NCBI GenBank assembly: GCA_009703975.1
Contig: WLFB01000050.1
Span: 1 to 7,607 of the forward strand
Direction: 5' to 3'
Origin: Actinomycetota bacterium
GTDB taxonomy: Bacteria; Actinomycetota; Acidimicrobiia; Acidimicrobiales; Ilumatobacteraceae
DNA length: 7,607 nt
Shown here: piece after piece, positions 6,523-7,607 of the stretch
Position numbering within the stretch: the first letter of the stretch is position 1
Layout: the number at the start of each line of letters is the position of its first letter
Notes under the pieces: generated by a model
What the model was told of the DNA's origin: nothing
The model's input: the letters and a program-made list of their open reading frames with translations, nothing else
Database searches by the model: none
Made by a program: the position numbers and the translations under genes

Positions 6523-7607
6523 ATGGCTAATTCTGCAATACAAGACGTTTTTATAGTCGATGCTGTTCGAACACCAATTGGCAAATTGGGCGGTGCACTA
6601 TCTGGGGTTCGCGCCGATGATCTTGCGGCACACGCTGTCAAATCAATAGTTTCGCGAAATCAAAATCTGGATCCTGTCGACATTGACGAGGTTTATTTTG
6701 GTGATGCAAATGGTGCAGGCGAAGATAATCGAAACGTTGCTCGAATGGCAGTTCTGCTGTCTGGCCTTCCAACAACAGTGCCAGGTGCGACTGTAAATCG
6801 TTTATGTGGTTCAGGTTTAGAGTCAGTTTTTAGTGCTTCACGTGCAATCGCCGTAGGCGAAGTTGATGTTGTTATCGCAGGTGGAGTTGAATCAATGACT
6901 CGAGCTCCTTGGGTGATGCTTAAACCGTCAAAAGCGTTTCCGACTTCGCACGAGCAAATGTGGAACTCAGCACTTGGGTGGCGAATGATTAATCCAAATA
7001 TGCCTGAGGCATGGACGGTTGCACTTGGCGAAGGCGCCGAATTGCTTGCTGATAAATATTCGATAACCAGAGATGAACAAGACCAATTCGCCGCGACATC
7101 TCATGCAAAAGCTTCTGCCGCGTGGGCTTCAGGGTTTTTTGCTAATGAAGTCGTCGCATATCCCAACGTCGACCTTGCTCGTGATGAATGCATCCGCGCT
7201 GATAGCACAGTAGAAAAGCTTTCGAGCTTAAAGCCAGTATTTCGTAAAGGCGGCACTGTTACCGCCGGTAATTCTTCGCCAATGAATGATGGCTCAGCAG
7301 CAACATTGCTGATGTCGAGTGCGGCATTAAATCGAACCGGTGCGAAACCGCTTGCTCGAATCGTTTCACGAGCAACCGCCGGAGTTGAGCCGCAACTTTA
7401 TGGCGTCGGCCCAGTTGAAGCTGCACAAAAAGCGTTGGCACTTGCTGGGCTCGCATGGGATGACATCGACAGTGTTGAACTAAACGAAGCCTTTGCGGCA
7501 CAAAGTTTGGCGTGTTTACGCGCATGGCCTGAACTTGATAAAAATAAAGTTAACCCTCAAGGTGGTGCAATAGCGATCGGTCATCCACTTGGTTGCTCAG
7601 GTGTTCG
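6523..7607 (+). CDS. pcaF: 3-oxoadipyl-CoA thiolase (3' partial)
   Basis: Cytoplasmic thiolase cleaving 3-oxoadipyl-CoA with CoA into succinyl-CoA and acetyl-CoA, the last step of the 3-oxoadipate pathway. The frame is open to the right edge: 361 full codons of an expected 400 or so. It starts DVFIVDAVRTPIGKLGGALS (8-27), then VRADDLAAH (29-37), GEDNRNVARMAVLLSGLP (66-83), the nucleophile motif TVNRLCGSGLES (90-101) with Cys95, and GGVESMTRAP (120-129). Later come VTAGNSSPMNDGSAA, the NEAFAAQ motif (321-327) and NPQGGAIAIGHPLG with His354, one of the active-site residues. The final catalytic Cys motif (CxGGG) should lie just beyond the window. GEDNRNVARMA is shared with PcaF and PaaJ-type enzymes as I remember them. 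PaaJ-type 3-oxoadipyl-CoA/3-oxo-5,6-dehydrosuberyl-CoA thiolase or a general acetyl-CoA acetyltransferase is the alternative. The upstream reductase and transferase, which make exactly its substrate, favour PcaF. Confidence 0.88.
   Translation, partial: MANSAIQDVFIVDAVRTPIGKLGGALSGVRADDLAAHAVKSIVSRNQNLDPVDIDEVYFGDANGAGEDNRNVARMAVLLSGLPTTVPGATVNRLCGSGLESVFSASRAIAVGEVDVVIAGGVESMTRAPWVMLKPSKAFPTSHEQMWNSALGWRMINPNMPEAWTVALGEGAELLADKYSITRDEQDQFAATSHAKASAAWASGFFANEVVAYPNVDLARDECIRADSTVEKLSSLKPVFRKGGTVTAGNSSPMNDGSAATLLMSSAALNRTGAKPLARIVSRATAGVEPQLYGVGPVEAAQKALALAGLAWDDIDSVELNEAFAAQSLACLRAWPELDKNKVNPQGGAIAIGHPLGCSGV

Noticed and set aside
7555..7602. Cys358 in GHPLGCSG as an unusual thiolase residue
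   Set aside because: Variation at this position is common among thiolases, and the real second catalytic Cys motif would lie further downstream, outside the window.

Overview
The window is a single-strand run of eight genes, all on the + strand and tightly packed. The first and last genes are cut by the window edges. It reads as one catabolic and transport cluster: the lower end of an aromatic-degradation pathway (maleylacetate to 3-oxoadipate to 3-oxoadipyl-CoA to succinyl-CoA plus acetyl-CoA) wrapped around a complete five-gene branched-chain-amino-acid-type (HAAT/Liv) ABC importer. The enzyme identities rest on motifs and remembered family sequences; the importer's substrate is inferred from context only.

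Layout: 1-617, C-terminal four fifths of the beta subunit of a 3-oxoadipate CoA-transferase (CatJ-like). 614-1693, maleylacetate reductase (ATGA overlap with the previous gene). 1694-1758, a 65-bp AT-rich gap ending in a strong Shine-Dalgarno. 1759-3144, a Tat-type lipoprotein solute-binding protein. 3164-3889, LivG-like ATPase. 3897-4607, LivF-like ATPase. 4604-5476, LivH-like permease (GTGA overlap). 5473-6519, LivM-like permease (ATGA overlap). 6523-7607, 3-oxoadipyl-CoA thiolase (PcaF-like), open at the right edge. There is no gene-free stretch above 65 bp, and I see no RNA genes, insertion sequences, CRISPR arrays or clear terminators.

How it works together: maleylacetate is what ring cleavage of hydroxyquinol or chlorocatechols produces, so the pathway feeding this cluster probably runs through hydroxyquinol (for example from resorcinol or dihydroxybenzoates) or a chlorinated catechol. 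The reductase makes 3-oxoadipate, the CoA-transferase activates it with succinyl-CoA, and the thiolase splits it into TCA-cycle feedstock. The importer sits between reductase and thiolase and probably brings in the aromatic substrate or a pathway acid. The transferase alpha subunit should lie just left of the window; ring-cleavage and ring-hydroxylating genes are expected nearby.

Organism: probably an actinobacterium of moderate to low GC (mid-40s percent by eye), perhaps an uncultivated aquatic Acidimicrobiia-type lineage. Hints are the twin-arginine lipoprotein signal followed by a Thr/Ala-rich linker, the frequent CGA arginine codons, and an actinobacterial flavour to the thiolase. This placement is tentative. 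No wholly new system is visible. The most interesting points are the pathway-embedded importer, the asymmetric ATPase pair, and the expression signature of the binding protein.
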